This document shows, piece by piece, positions 1-12,188 of a stretch of 64,000 bases of DNA. A program made the position numbers and the translations under genes. The stretch comes from Membranipora membranacea. Lineage: Eukaryota; Bryozoa; Gymnolaemata; Cheilostomatida; Membraniporidae. The stretch covers positions 20,646,001-20,710,000 of the forward strand of contig OU612072.1 of the NCBI GenBank assembly GCA_914767715.1. Direction: 5' to 3'. The notes under the pieces were generated by a model, which saw nothing but the letters and a program-made list of their open reading frames with translations, made no database searches and was not told the origin of the DNA. Position 1 is the first letter of the stretch. Each line of letters begins with the position of its first letter.

Positions 1-528
1 TTGATTTTGACAAACTATTTTCTGTTTTCTAAATAAGATTTTAACAAGTCACATGCATCATTTGTAAAATTATAGAAAGGCAATTTTTTGATTAGAATAT
101 CATGGTTGATGGTATTAAAAGCCTTGCTGAAGTCTAAAAATATTCCTTGTGTAATTGTACTGTTATTAAAACTGTCGTACAGGTATTCCATTAGTCTAGA
201 TATAGCAGAAGTTGTGTTCCGTTTTTCACGGAATCCAAACTGGCTGTCAATTAAAATATTCGAATTTTCCAAATAGAATCGGAGTTGGATAGCTAATACT
301 TTTTCTGCAACTTACAGTTAATATCGATATCGGCCGATAGTTGTTACAGTCAAATTTATCACCTTTTTTATGCAGTGGTCGTACTCTGGCAATTTTCTGG
401 CTATCTGGAAGTTCTGAAGTTCGAACAATTTTTTCGAAAGATTTTGAACATGATTAAAAAAGTCAATGATTTGGTAATCGGTTGGCTCAGCCATCCTGTT
501 TTGGTGTTGTTAGTTGGTGCTCATTTGT
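1..528 (-). mobile_element. CR1/Jockey-like non-LTR retrotransposon, copy A (cut by window edge, internally deleted)
   Basis: Reading leftwards, positions 300-1 encode part of a reverse transcriptase palm (FGFREKRNT, then DFSKAFNTINHDIL). Positions 494 to about 450 encode the first residues of the same polyprotein (MAEPTDYQII). Everything between, that is most of the endonuclease and the N-terminal RT, is missing: the RT-side sequence near 430 runs straight into the 5' end near 440. The frame is also broken near 300. It lies at the same junction with repeat unit U as copies B and D, so all three descend from one insertion that was later duplicated. Non-functional. Confidence 0.8.
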
Positions 529-1200
529 TTCACTCATTCAGCATAGTCACTGATTACTAAAGTTGATTTCCTCTGGTAGATAATTCATCATGCTTTACGA
601 ATTTTTCATTGGATGCTCCCAAACTGCATCTAGATTGAGTTTTATGCAGTTTGCCTGTCTTGAGAAGTTTTCCCTTTTCCCTTCACTGGATAGTCGGCTA
701 GCTCACCCAATCTCCTACCCAGGAGAGAATCCCAGTTAGAGAGATTCCAAGGTGAAACAATATTGACACTGGCTGATAGTCTTTGTGTTTGGGCAAGCAA
801 CCCTTGGGATTGGTCGGATTTGCGCTCTCTTGCATTTATCTGGAATTTCCGATGTAGATCCCATCAAATTTAATATGTCATTGAAAGGCAAGCAAACATT
901 TTTTTTACCCTTCACTGAGACCTATGTCTGGAAGTCTTCAGATGATGTTGACTTCCCAACATCCAACTTACACGTGAGATGGGATTTCCCCCAGACTGAG
1001 AGGCTCTAAATGCATATCTGACTCCAGGCTTGAACAGATTATAGTTGGTAACATACTGAGAATTTGAATTTTTGAAATCCAGAACAACCTCCCTGGTATA
1101 GCCTATTAGTCCATGAGTCATATTTGTCAGTGATCTGTGTGCTGGTAGCAACAGTTAAGTATAGGTTTCAATAGTGTACTCCAATATATATCTTATCTTA
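529..1200 (+). repeat. Repeat unit U, copy 1
   Basis: This is the first of eight copies of a 450-1000 bp block (others start near 5211, 10809, 18609, 25345, 27310, 37886 and 40535). It starts at the shared motif TTTGTTTCACTCATT and, in longer copies, runs into a fragment of a decayed plus-strand reverse transcriptase and then a B-type LRR exon. Copy 1 breaks off near 1200, where the A-type LRR units begin. Both strands hold short open frames in most copies, but I see no recognisable domain. Unit U is most simply part of a segmental duplication that carried LRR exons. Confidence 0.7.
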
Positions 1201-1546
1201 TATGACATCACTGAAACAGCTATACCTAGACAGTGATCTATATCTTGTTACAGCTTAATTTTTTTGTAGGCACATGTTTTATGTACTTTTGTTGTCGAGA
1301 CAGCCAAAGCCCCTTATTTGACTATGTTAGACGAAGTACCAAGTTTGGTCCGTTTTCCTGCATTCAGAGTTGCTCTCCTATCAGTTCAAACTTAATACAA
1401 GAGAATAATGGATCAAACTTGATCTTAGAATACTCTGCATTTTAGGGAGTTCCTGTGAGGCGGAGAAATCAGAGTAACTCTGGGCTATCGAAAAATAATT
1501 GTATAAAGCAGAGAATAATGTGGAAATTATATTTTCTTTTCTTCAG

Positions 1547-1693
1547 AATTGCAAAGATGAACTCGCTGAAGGACCTAAACTTATGCAATAACAATCTAAG
1601 TAGAGATGATCAGCTGAGTCAGACATTGTCAGCACTCACTAATCTGGAGAAACTGGACCTGGGAGACTGTAAGCTGACTAAGATACCTGAAAG
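1547..1693 (+). CDS. LRR exon A1 (two leucine-rich repeats)
   Basis: A 147-bp exon between an acceptor (TTTTCTTTTCTTCAG) and a donor (AAG|GTAATG). It begins with the third base of a codon and ends after the second base of another, so it is frame-neutral. It encodes a 49-residue module starting IAKMNSLKDLNLCNNNLS and ending LDLGDCKLTKIPE, with two LxxLxLxxN/CxL repeats of 23-24 residues. LRRs form a curved solenoid that binds ligands on the beta-strand face. The exon is inferred to belong to the LRR-Roc-COR-caspase gene because phase, strand and repeat type match the Roc exon at 49769. It differs from A2 by six residues, five of them at beta-face positions. Confidence 0.85.
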
Positions 1694-2512
1694 GTAATGA
1701 CACTCATTGGCTGATACCTCAGTATACTTATATTTATCCTACTGTTATCATCATTTAGGTCAAGGTATATGAAAGTTTATCTTTAAAAATCACAAAAACC
1801 CACAAGCAGCATAACAAACATGAATATAAATATTAAATTGATTGGGAGTCGTGTCATCACTTAAAACTGTCAAATGATTTCCCAGGGTCCTCTAATTTTG
1901 AGAACTGGTCATGTGTTTACAATTGCCCATCAAATAAAAATGTTTTCTAAACTTTAGTCAAAGACAGTCATCATATATGCTGAAAGTCATTTAGGTTTAT
2001 TATTTCCCTGTTTTTGTGATGGGTAGTGACTGCTAAAATGCAACAGTTTTTTTGCATTGCTCTGTTGAGGTAGCTATACAACATTTCTGTCTTTGGTTGA
2101 TAAAATGGATTTAACAAGTGTACAGACAGCACCTTAAATGAAGAACATTACTTATTATGACCTTATTTGCCGTGTTGATACATCCTCAAGTCTTGCAAAA
2201 AAAAGAAAACATTACAGCCTTAATTTTTTTGTAAACACCTGTTTTATGTATTTTTGTTGTCGAGACAGCCAAAGCCCCTTATTTGACTATGTATGACGAA
2301 TTACCAAGTTTGGTCCATTTTCCTGCATTCAGAGCTGCTCTCCTATCAGTTCAAACTTAATACAAGAGAATAATGGATCAAACTTGATCTTAGAATACAC
2401 TGCATTTTAGGGAGTTCCTGTGAGGCGAAGAAATCAGAATAACTCTGGGCTATCCGAAAAATAATTGTATAAAACAGGGAATAATGTGAAGATTATATTT
2501 CTTTTTCTGCAG

Positions 2513-2659
2513 CATTGCTAAGATGACATCGCTGAAGGACCTAAACTTATGGGATAACAATCTAAGTAGAGATGATCAGCTGAGTCAGACATTGTCAGCA
2601 CTAACTAATCTGGAGAAACTGGACCTGAGAGGCTGTGAGCTGACCAAGATACCTGAAAG
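2513..2659 (+). CDS. LRR exon A2
   Basis: 147-bp exon with acceptor CTTTTTCTGCAG and donor AAG|GTAATG, in the same phase as A1. The module starts IAKMTSLKDLNLWDNNLS and its second repeat reads LDLRGCELTKIP. Against A1 there are three silent changes and seven base changes altering six residues; C13W, N14D, G39R, D40G and K42E fall on the predicted ligand face. No stop or frame damage. Confidence 0.85.
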
Positions 2660-2814
2660 GTAATGACACCCATCGGCCAAAACCTCAGTTTATTTAGCTT
2701 ATTCATCTTTACCCTTTTGATTTCATCATTCAGGTTAAGGTATATGAGAGGTATATAAGGTTTGCTAAAGGCACTGAAACCCCAATGCAGCAAAAAAGAC
2801 GTATGTCAGAATGT

Positions 2815-2829
2815 TAAGATACCTGAAAG
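2815..2829 (+). pseudogene. Relic tail of an A-type LRR exon with its splice donor
   Basis: The last 15 bases of an A-type exon plus donor and following intron (homology from about 2814 onward, compare 1679 onward) are present without the rest of the exon. No acceptor precedes it. This marks a recombination breakpoint inside an LRR exon and shows that modules are being lost as well as gained. Confidence 0.6.
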
Positions 2830-3539
2830 GTAATGACACTCATTGGCTGATACCTCAGTATACTTATCTTTATCCTACTGATATCATCATTAAGGTCAAG
2901 GTATATGAAAGTTTATCTTAAAAAATCACTAAAACCCACAAGCAGCAAAACAAACATGAATATAAATATTAAATTCATAGGGAGTCTTGTCATCACTTAA
3001 AACTGTCAAATGACTTCTCATGATCCTCTAATTTTGAGAACTAGTCCTGCGTTAAATTGCCCGACAAATAAAAAGTGTTCCTAAATTTTCGTCAAAGACA
3101 GTCATCATATATGCTGAAAATTGTTTAGGTTTTTTCATTTCCCTGTTTTGGTATTGGGTATTGAATGCTAAAATGCAACAGTTTTTTTTGCATTGCTCTG
3201 TTGAGAAACCTATAGTAGCTATACAACATATCTGTCTTTGGTTGATAAAATGGATTTAACAAGTGTACAGACAGCCCTTAAAAGAAGAAAATTACTTATT
3301 ATGACCTATTTTTCCGTGTTGATACATCCTCAAATCTTGCAAAAGAAAAGAAAACATTACAGCCTTAATTTTTTTGTAGACACGTGTTTTATGTATTTTT
3401 GTTGTCGAGACAGCCAAAGCCCCTTATTTGACTATGTGAGACGAATTACCAAGTTTGGTCCATTTTCCTGCATTCAGAGTTGCTCTCCTATGAGTTCAAA
3501 CTTAATACAAGATGAGGTTATTGTCAGCATATTTTATAA

Positions 3540-5205
3540 TATTATGTATATTCTGTGGGCTAACTGTAGATGTTTATGATAGAATCTGACTTCTTTCCTG
3601 ATGATAGTACTGGTTGTTGTGTTAGATAGCTGTAGCCTACATCCATTTGATTGTTCTTTATTGGTTTGTTTTTGAGTACTGTTGAATGGACTGTATCGTA
3701 ATAACGGTGCCTTTAAATCAATCAGGAGGGATTTTAAACATCCCTTGGGTTTAGCATCTAGATATTGTGTGACTGCGCCAAGAATAAGCAGTTTAACATC
3801 CTCTGTATATCGGCTTGGAGATATGGTTAGGATCTTTGATAAACAGACTGAAATGTTTAGGCTGAAGTTTCCCGAGGCATACTAATATATAGAAGAAAGT
3901 GATTTTAGGCACAGCTTTTACTAAATTACACATGATGACGTCGAAACGTCAAATAAAATGGGAGTTGCCCCATCTCTAAACGTAGTTTGACAACTTCCAT
4001 GTTGTGAACGACATGGATTAATGCAATGAAATGAATGTGTCTCAGTGTTGTGGGATTCCGGGTTATTGAGTCACCACATTAACTCTCCGCTACTGAGATC
4101 TGTGCTCACGAGCTCGGTATGATGATTCTCACTCTGTGACACTGACTTATTTACATGCGATCTCTCAGGAGCATGCCTTTTAATTCTTATCAAGTTAAAC
4201 ATCAACGCAATTCAACTTAAACAATGCATGTCTTATTTCTACAAGTCATACTTTCTAGTCAATGATGCCGTGCATTTTGGATTTAATTCATTTAACTCAA
4301 TTAGTTGATGGTATAGATAATCCAACCAAATGTTATACTGTGCCATTATCAAATAATAAGGCAAGTTCTATTTCCCTATAAATATCACTAATGTACAATA
4401 AAAGAAAATATTATGATAAAAACTGTAAAACTTTCATGTTTAAAAACTGACCTGTCTCCAGAATGAAGTTGCAAACAAAGAGCGCTGCTTGACGACCAGA
4501 GGGTCGCCAAACAAAATCATCTTTCCATTGGTGAACCATGCTCTTATATAGCATGGTTCCAGACACATTAAAAAACTGCTGACGTCAATAAGCAAAAAAA
4601 CAAGAAATAAACACAATTTTCAATTACCACAAAAAAAGGGTTGATCGGCCACAAGAGTTGGTTGGTGTAAGTTAGACATCATGCTAATTCTGAATTGTCT
4701 CTGTTGGTGCCACCTTTACTGCATTGTCATGGTTGTCACGGTTCTGGCGTTAGGGTGGCACCGGTATTAAGAATAGATTTTAGATTTGCATATATTTGCC
4801 TGTCCCTGTTTCGAGGTGATATGCACTAGCTGGTAACTGCGTGTCCTCAAGTCGAGGTTGGAGTGTACTGATGATGATGCTGGCTAAGATATTGGATGTT
4901 GTTGTTGTGTCGGATGTTGGTTTAGACAATTCTCCTGTTTGCTGCTGTGTATGCGACATCTGCACTCCCTTAGTTGCAACAGTCCTCGATTGTTATGACA
5001 TGTTATCCGCTCCCTGCTATTGGTGCGACAGTGTTATCCTGTTGAAAAGAAACTATGTCCAATTTAAGTGAGTTGTCAAATTGTGGATATTCGAATATAA
5101 TTGTACTAAATGACATTGAAGTTGCTTCCATCCTCTGAATACCTGATGGTCGCCTGAAACTTGCTGTACTATTTTCAATTGTCGTCAGTAAATCACTATC
5201 TACAA
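3540..5205. other. Intronic stretch: repeat X (about 3540-4060), then sequence with no recognisable gene
   Basis: About 3540-4060 is shared with 24300-24880 and 33970-34370, and parts with 7410-7500 and 26990-27110. It carries the marker GATGACGTCGAAACGTC followed by an A-rich segment. From about 4061 to 5100 I see no repeat family, RNA gene or convincing exon. Short open frames at 3682-3885 and 4780-5071 lack splice context and domain similarity. Confidence 0.5.
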
Positions 5206-6300
5206 TTAATTTGTTTCACTCATTTAGCATAGTCACTGATTACTATAGTTGATTTCCTCTGGTGGATAATAGATATTGTTTTATAATTTTTTCATTAGAT
5301 GCTCCCAAGCTGACCCCAGTCCGTGACTATGATTAAATTTGTACCTAGATTGAGTTTTATGCAGTTTGCCCGTCTTGAGAAGTTTTCCCTTTTCCCTTCA
5401 ATTGATAGCCGGCTACCTCGCTCGATCTCCTACCCAGGAGAGAATCCCAGGTAGAGAGGTTCCAAGGTGAAACAAAATTGACCCTAGCTGATAGTCTTTG
5501 TGTTTGGTGGGGCAAGCAACCCTATGGATTGGTCGGATTTGGGCTCTCTTGCATTTAACTGGAATTTCTGATGTAGAGCGCATCAAATTCAATATGTCAT
5601 TGAGAGGCAAGCAAACATCTTCTTCAGCCTCCACTGAGATCCTTGTCTGGAAGTCTTCAGATGATGTTGACTTCTCAACATCCAACTTATACATGAGATG
5701 GGATTTCTCCCAGATTATGAGGCTCCAAATGCATATCAGACTCCAGTATTTGAACAGATGGTAGAGGCACAACCTGAGATTTTGAGTTTCTGAACTCCTC
5801 TCTGCTATAGCGTATTATTCAATGAGTCATAAACGACAGCGATCTGTGGGCTGGTTGCTACAGTTTATTATAGGTTTGAATACTGTACTCAATGGTTAAA
5901 CTCGCAAACAGACAACAATTGTAAATAGCTGTGTGAGTTCAGCCTGTCACTTCGAGCGCCCACTCAGCTCCAAGGTAGCCCTCCCAAACACAAAGACCAT
6001 TGGTCAGTGTCAATATTATTTCACCTTGACAAGCTTACTGAGGAGGTTATAATAAAATAAATGAGATCCAAATTGACTGAGGTAATAGAGCCATCACAGT
6101 TTGCTTACAAGACGCATATTGGGACAGTCGACGCCTCGATCAAACTGCTTGATGATATCACATCAGAGCTCGACAACCATATGTAAAAGTGGCGCATTGA
6201 ACTTTTCAGAGGACTGCAATCGACTGCAGCCTTCAACATCTTATTATCTTATTCGAATTCAGATTTCACCACTCTCTGTTATGAACAAATTTCAATGTTT
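5206..6300 (+). repeat. Repeat unit U plus RT2 fragment, copy 2
   Basis: Unit U (5211-5900) is here intact and lacks the CR1-like retroelement found at its left border in copies 1, 3 and 7. The uninterrupted border (CTACAATTAATTTGTTTCAC, 5201-5220) is therefore the empty target site for that insertion. From about 5935 to 6180 a plus-strand fragment encodes a degenerate RT segment with FAYKTHIGTVDASIKLLD. The unit leads directly into LRR exon B1. Confidence 0.75.
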
Positions 6301-6316
6301 TGTTGGTACCTTGCAG

Positions 6317-6463
6317 CATTTCAAAGATGGTATCACTGAAGGAGCTGAATGTCAGTGAAAACAATCTGAGTACAGATGATCAGTTGAGTGATACGCTATC
6401 AGGACTTACAAGACTAGAGAACCTGGATATGAGTAGTTGTCATCTGGTCGAGTTACCTTCAGG
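6317..6463 (+). CDS. LRR exon B1
   Basis: 147-bp exon with acceptor GGTACCTTGCAG and donor CAGG|GTATGT, in the same split-codon phase as the A exons. It encodes ISKMVSLKELNVSENNLS, a linker, and LDMSSCHLVELPSG: two LRRs. It is the reference for the B subfamily. B2, B3 and B4 differ from it by 8, 12 and 8 bases respectively, and every one of those changes is amino-acid replacing. The flanking introns are also duplicated around the other B exons. Confidence 0.85.
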
Positions 6464-7711
6464 GTATGTTCAGTTTGTTTGTTGGATTATGCTATTGAAA
6501 TAACACATCGAAAACTAAATCGCATGTATGTATGTATGTGTTTTGATTTTCAAATTTTTGGAATTGTGCTCACCCACAAGTGAAAAGTGTCAGAACCAAT
6601 CCGAAAGGTAAACACTGGCTACCACAATGTAATGCAATCTGAATGCCTTTCAGTTCTCAATGGAAATTGTTTTCAAGAACCATCTCACATCTCTGTTACA
6701 TTTTATTAGGAATCAATCTCAATTTTGCAAACTCAATGTTTAGCCCACTGTAAAGAAAATGGTTACATCACTTCCAGAGATCGATGGAATATGTTGAAAT
6801 TTTAAAGACTATACTACCTTCAAAACATTCATGGAATTTGAAAATGCCGAAAAACGGCGCCATAATGTGGAGTTGATATACTAGATATCAGAGTGTTTAC
6901 CATAATAAAGATAAATTTATCCCCAATGAGTAGGACAGCTGCCATTCAGTTTTGTAGTATCATAACTGGCTGGCGGTAGAATTGCTGATATTAAATCAAT
7001 GAAAATTGCCTCCGTTCGAAAGCCATACTATAGTATCGTCCAGCAAAATAAAATTACAAATTATAAATTACGACCCCTCAAAAAATTGTAAATGTTGTCA
7101 GAAAATCAGGCTCAGGCGATACTAACATGAATATCTTCGCAGTGCAAACAAAATCAAGGATTTGTCAAAATATATTTAGACTTCGGTGACGACAGAATGG
7201 ATGGAACAGTAGTATCAAACCTTTCACACCAAGAGATCAAAATTTAATCCCTGGGTTGACTTGATCACATAGTATAATCATCAAAGTTTGCAAAGTTTGC
7301 AAAGTTTGACAGGTGTAAGATTAACACCTGAGCAGCAAGCATTGAAGTCATTATCCTTTAAAACGTGATCTGGAGTTAAACTCGGGATGATGTATTCACA
7401 GTCTTCACTAAATTACACATGATGAATTCGAAACGTCAAATAATATGGGAGTTGCCCCATCTCTAAACGTAGTTTGACAACTTCCATGTTGCGAATGAGG
7501 TTGAAAGCAATGAAATGACTTTTTTATGAGTCTCAGTGTCATCCTAATAAAAAGAAACTAGGGCCAATGTAAGAGAGTTATCAAATTGTTGATATTTGAT
7601 TATAATTGTACTAAATGACACTGAGGTTGCTGCCATCCTCTTAATACCTGATGGTCGCCTGAAAATTGCTGTTCTGTTTTCAATTGTCCGCAGTAAATCA
7701 ATATCTACAAT
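6464..7711 (+). repeat. Intron segment duplicated after B-type LRR exons, copy 1
   Basis: Sequence after B1 is shared with 12042-12188 plus 17465-18330, 27938-28610 and 39135-40050. Markers are a (TATG)n run at about 6524-6540 and the string CAGGCTCAGGCGATACTAAC near 7108. A local triplication of GCAAAGTTT lies near 7288-7310. The right part (7410-7711) is repeat X, ending at the border where retroelement copy B was inserted. No exon seen. Confidence 0.7.
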
Positions 7712-10700
7712 TTTCTTTTTGGTTTCTGCAACAATTTATTGTATTTAAAATCAAAGGACTAAGAAAGTGAAATAAAATAAGGCAGCAGCATGGTCAGATT
7801 AGTCCAGGACTAGTATGGCGACCACCAGATTAGGTGGAAAACAAAGGCTACTGTCCCGAGGGCGAGCCCAGACACGCAGCCTACACAACAAGAAGCGATC
7901 CACACCCCCACAACGAGGACGCCAACCTTCCACACAAAGCAGAAGGAGCTGCCGCCTCCTCCCCCAGTAGGTGTGAATTCCACAGGTTAACACCTGTGGT
8001 TAACAGTGACTTCCCCCTCTACAGTTGGTGGCTCTCTTTGGGGCTAATTTTTCCTACGACCTAGTGGCTGTAACGGCAAGGGCTTGAATTTCTAACTCCC
8101 CATGAAGGCGAGTATTATTGAAATGTAACAGATAGCGGTATTTAAAAAGGGTTTCAATGGGCATAATTTGATACTCAGGGAAGAAAGAGGTCACATGACC
8201 ACGTGGGCGGATTTTGAGTATGACACGGAGAGCTGATTGTTGAAGTTAATAGATGTGATTAAGATGACAATAAGATGACCATAAAACTCAATACCATAAA
8301 TTAAATGTGGATAAAAGAATGTGCAATACAAATTGATCATCGTAGGAATATCGAAATATGGTCATACACTACGCATTAAAAATAGGATGTAGTTCAATTT
8401 CCTACAAACTTCTAAAATATGGGTTTTAAAAATAATGCTCTCATCAAAGTGAATTCCGAAAAATTTGGTGCTATTTTTTGTCTCTAAAGCCTGATTACCA
8501 AGTTGAATTTGGTACTGTTCAGGATCAAAAAAATTTGCTTATATTGGGAGTTAAAAATTACCTGAAATGTTTTTGTATAGTTTATAATCAATTTATTACT
8601 CAAGCACCATTGTTCAATTTTATGAACATTTGATTTTAAAATTTCAGGATCATCGGAAAATGTATTTGTGTCGTCGGCAAAGAGAATATATTTAAATGTT
8701 GGCGCAGATATTACCAAATCATTCATAAATATTAAAAATAAAATTGGACCTAGTAAACATCCCTGAGCAACTCCTTTATCGACCTTTTTCATTGTACTGG
8801 AATAATCGTTGATTTTGACAAATTATTTTCTGTTTTCTAGATAAGATTATTACAAGTCACATGCATCATTTATGAAGGCAATTTTTTGATTAAAATATCA
8901 TGGTTGATGGTATGAAAAGCCTTGCTTAAGTCTAAAAATATTCCTTGTGTAATTTTACTGTTATTAAAATTGTCGTACAGGTGTTCCATTAGTCTAGATA
9001 TAGCAAAAGTTGTGTTCCGTTTTTCACGGAATCCAAACTGGCTGTCAATTAAAATATTAGAATTAGAATAAAAATTAACAATAATAAAATAGAATCGAAG
9101 TTGGATAGCTAATACTTTTTCTGCAACTTTGGATATTGCAGTTAATATCAATATCGGCCAATAGTTGTTACAGTCTAATTTATCACCTTTTTTACGCAGT
9201 GGTCGTACTCTGGCAATTTTCTGGCTATCTGGAAATTCTGATTTTGAACAATAAGATTGATCATGTGGGTCAAAATTGGGTTGATCGCATTTTTATTTTT
9301 TTTAATGATTTTCATGAAAATCCCATCGTACCCAACTGCTATTTTTGCAGAGGAATTATTTATGACACTCTCTGTAATGTCATTTGTAATTTCTAAGAAG
9401 TCAAAACTGTTAATTCTGTCGTATGATAAAGGGTCAGCTCCACATTGAGGTAATTTAGCTGCCAAGCCAGGACCTACACTAGTAAAAAATTTGTTAATAC
9501 ATTCAGCAATTTCAATTTCAGATATGTACCTTTGTCCATTTGTTTCAATACAGCTTGGTGATGAAGATTGTCTGCTTTTCTGTTTAAACGCCGATTTACA
9601 AAAGCCCATTTCTCATTTTGATTCGATTTTACATTTTCAAATTCAGTTTTGTAAAATTCTATTTTTGCATCTATGATGATTTTACATATCAGATTTTTTA
9701 TCTTAGAATATTTTTAAAGAAGTTTACTGTTGAAAGGCTCATCCTCTATTTTTCGGGCAAGTTTTTCTCGCTGTTGAATCAATTTGAAGATTTTGAGCGT
9801 CATCCAAGGCTTTTTAAAAATAAATTTTTTGCTTAGCTTTTTAGTTTTAGTTGTTGATGACCCACCTACTAATTTCTGTAGAGTATTTGTAAAAATTTCA
9901 AAGGTTTCATTTGGATTACTGCTATTGAGCACTCCATGTCATACTTCGGGGTCATTAACTTTCTTGTAAAGTGTGTTTGGATCAAGCTTAGTAATTAAAA
10001 TTTGGTTAGCTTGGTTTTGCTTCCATGTGTTTGGAAAAGCAATGGAGCTAATAACTGGAAAATGGTCAGCTATCATGTCAGTTTTAACAAAATTTCGTTA
10101 CTGGTGTTGTTGACCAGAATATGATCTAAAATGCTGTCTTTCTTGCGGCCGCACCGTGTTGGCGACTCAATAATATTAAAGAAGCCATTCATGCTTATAA
10201 TTCTCATATAGTCTAGGGTAAAGTTATCAGTTTCATTTGAAGGATTTAAGTCAAAATTAAGATCACCAACAACTATAGAGTTCATAGGGAGCGAAGGCAG
10301 CAGCGCCTCCCAGTCAACCAGGAAAGCCGCCGGCCCCACCGAAGGGGTGCGATAGACTGCCAGCACAGAGAAGACTGGGCGGCCAGAGCAAATCATACGA
10401 GCCACCATAGCCTCCGCTCCAGACAACCAAACATCTGTCACACTAGCCTCAAACTCCTCTGATACATACATAGCAATTCCACCGCCAGCGCAATGAAATC
10501 AAGATCTGCAAAACATTTTATAGCCATATAGTGAAAACTTCTCTAAAAATTCTTTTGTGAAAACCAAGTCTCTGAAATGACAATACATGAAAGATGAACA
10601 TTGAGTTGAGCTAGCAGTACTTCAAACAAAGGCATTTTGTTGATTAGACCACGCATATTGATGTGAAAAATTGTAAAGGATCTGGTGCTTAAATTTTTAA

Positions 10701-10808
10701 TAACGGTATTCACAGATCCTGGGCTAAGATTTTGAACATGATTAAAAAACTCAATGATTTGGTAATCGGTTGGCTTAGCCATCCTGTTTGGGTGTTGTTA
10801 CTGGGTGC
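7712..10808 (-). mobile_element. CR1/Jockey-like non-LTR retrotransposon, copy B (near full length, broken frames)
   Basis: Reading leftwards from 10782 the polyprotein starts MAKPTDYQII and shows the AP-type endonuclease (INMRGLINKM, VISETWF, then AMYVSEEFE, VVGDLNFDLN, SILDHILVN), with a frame break between 10543 and 10471. The RT follows: GFREKRNTTF and LDLSKAFHTI (9151-8870), then GVAQGCLLGPILFL and the catalytic FADD (8792-8484). The 3' region (7800-8060) is GC-rich and conserved with copy D. Flanks match the empty site near 5205-5215, with AATT at both borders as a possible target duplication. Inactive: at least three frame interruptions. Confidence 0.85.
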
Positions 10809-11880
10809 TAGTTTGTCTCACTCATTTAGCATAGTCACTGATTACTTAAGTTGATTTCCTCTGGTATATAGTTTATCACGCTTTATAACTTTTTCATTGG
10901 ATGCTCCCAAACTTGCCCCAGTCCGTGACTATGATTAAGTTTGTACCTAGATTGAGTTTTATGCAGTTTGCTGTCTTGAGAAGTTTTCCCTTTTCACTTC
11001 ACTTGATAGCCGGCTAGCTCGCCCCATCTCCTACCCAGGATAGAATCTCAGGAAGACAGAATCCAAGGTGAAACAATATTGACCCTGGCTGATAGTCTTT
11101 GTGTTCGGAGGGGCAAGCAACCCTATGGATTGGTCGGATTTGGGCTCTCTTGCATTTAACTTGAATTTCCGATGCAGATTGCATCAAATTCAATATGAAA
11201 TTTAGAGGCACGCAAACATCTTCTTCACCCACCACTGAGATCCATGTCTGGAAGTCTTCAGATGATGTTGACTTCTCAACATCCAACTTATACATGAGAT
11301 GGGATTTTTCCCGGATTATGAGGCTCCAAATGCATATCAGACTCCAGTATTTGAACAGATGGTAAAGGCAACGTCCTGAGATTTTGAGTTTTAAAACTAC
11401 TCTCTGCTATAGCGTATTATTCAATGAGTCATAAACGACAGCGATCTATCTGCTGGTTGCTACAGTTTAGTATAGGTTTAAATACTGTACTCAATGGTTA
11501 TACTGGCAAGCAGACAACAATTGTAAATATCTGTGTGAGTTCAGCCTGTCACTCCGAGCCCCCACTCAGCTCCAAGGTAGCCCTCCCAAACACAAAGACC
11601 ATTGGTCAGTGTCAATATTGTCACCTTGACAAGCTTACTGAGGAGGTTATAATAAAATAAATGAGATCCAAATTGACAGAGGTAATAGAGCCATCACAGT
11701 TTGCTTACAAGACGCACATTGGGACAGTCGACGCCTCGATCAAACTGCTTGATGATTTCACATCAGAGCTTGACAACCATAATGTACAAGTGGCGCATTG
11801 GACGCAACCTTCAACATCTTATTATCGATGTCGAATTCAGATTTCACCACTCTCTGTTATGAACAGATTTCAATGTTTTG
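10809..11880 (+). repeat. Repeat unit U plus RT2 fragment, copy 3
   Basis: Same arrangement as at 5211-6300: unit U, the RT2 fragment (about 11560-11800) and the segment leading into LRR exon B2. In this copy and the one at 38600-38880 the RT2 fragment has lost a few bases relative to 5935-6180. Confidence 0.7.
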
Positions 11881-11894
11881 TTGGTACCTTGCAG

Positions 11895-12041
11895 CATTTC
11901 AAAGATGGTATCACTGAAGGAGCTGAATGTCAGTGAAAACAATCCGAGTACAGATTATCAGTTGAGTGATACGCTATCAGGACTTACAAGACTAGAGAAA
12001 CTGAATATGAGTGATTGTTATCTGGGCGAGTTACCTTCAGG
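11895..12041 (+). CDS. LRR exon B2
   Basis: 147-bp frame-neutral exon with acceptor CTTGCAG and donor CAGG|GTATGT. Compared with B1 it carries L17P, D21Y, N35K, D37N, S40D, H42Y and V44G and no silent change. L17P hits a conserved leucine of the first repeat, so this module may be structurally altered; the reading frame and both splice sites are intact. Confidence 0.82.
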
Positions 12042-12086
12042 GTATGTTCAGTTTGTTTGTTGGATTATGCTATTGAAATAACACAT

Positions 12087-12188
12087 CGAAAACTATATCG
12101 CATGTATGTATGTATGTGTTTTGATTTTCAAATTTTTGGAATTGTGCTCACCAACAAGTGAGAATTGTCAGAATCCATCCGAAAGGTA
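12087..12188 (+). repeat. 102-bp direct repeat, left copy (pairs with 17465-17566)
   Basis: Intron sequence from CGAAAACTATATCGCATG to CCGAAAGGTAA occurs here and again at 17465-17566, bracketing a 5.28 kb insertion. In the other B-type introns (for example 39180-39290) the sequence is present once and runs on without interruption. The duplication is therefore specific to this insertion. Confidence 0.75.

Larger units (their letters stand above)
1226..3530 (+). repeat. Tandem array of three A-type LRR-exon units
   Basis: A block of about 0.97 kb is repeated head to tail. Landmarks are an upstream intron segment with GTCGAGACAGCCAAAGCCCC at about 1296, 2260 and 3406, an LRR exon, and a downstream intron segment. 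Units 1 and 2 hold complete exons at 1547 and 2513. Unit 3 keeps the upstream intron but lost its exon after about 3512. A relic exon tail lies at 2815-2829, between units 2 and 3. A fourth, displaced unit is at 33000-33480. Confidence 0.8.

Noticed and set aside
3238-3579. 113-codon open frame covering the third A-type unit
   Set aside because: It is intron sequence of the LRR unit (also present, not open, at 1260-1400 and 2220-2350), with no domain and no splice context.
9136-9448. Plus-strand open frames over retroelement copy B
   Set aside because: They are antisense shadows of the minus-strand reverse transcriptase.
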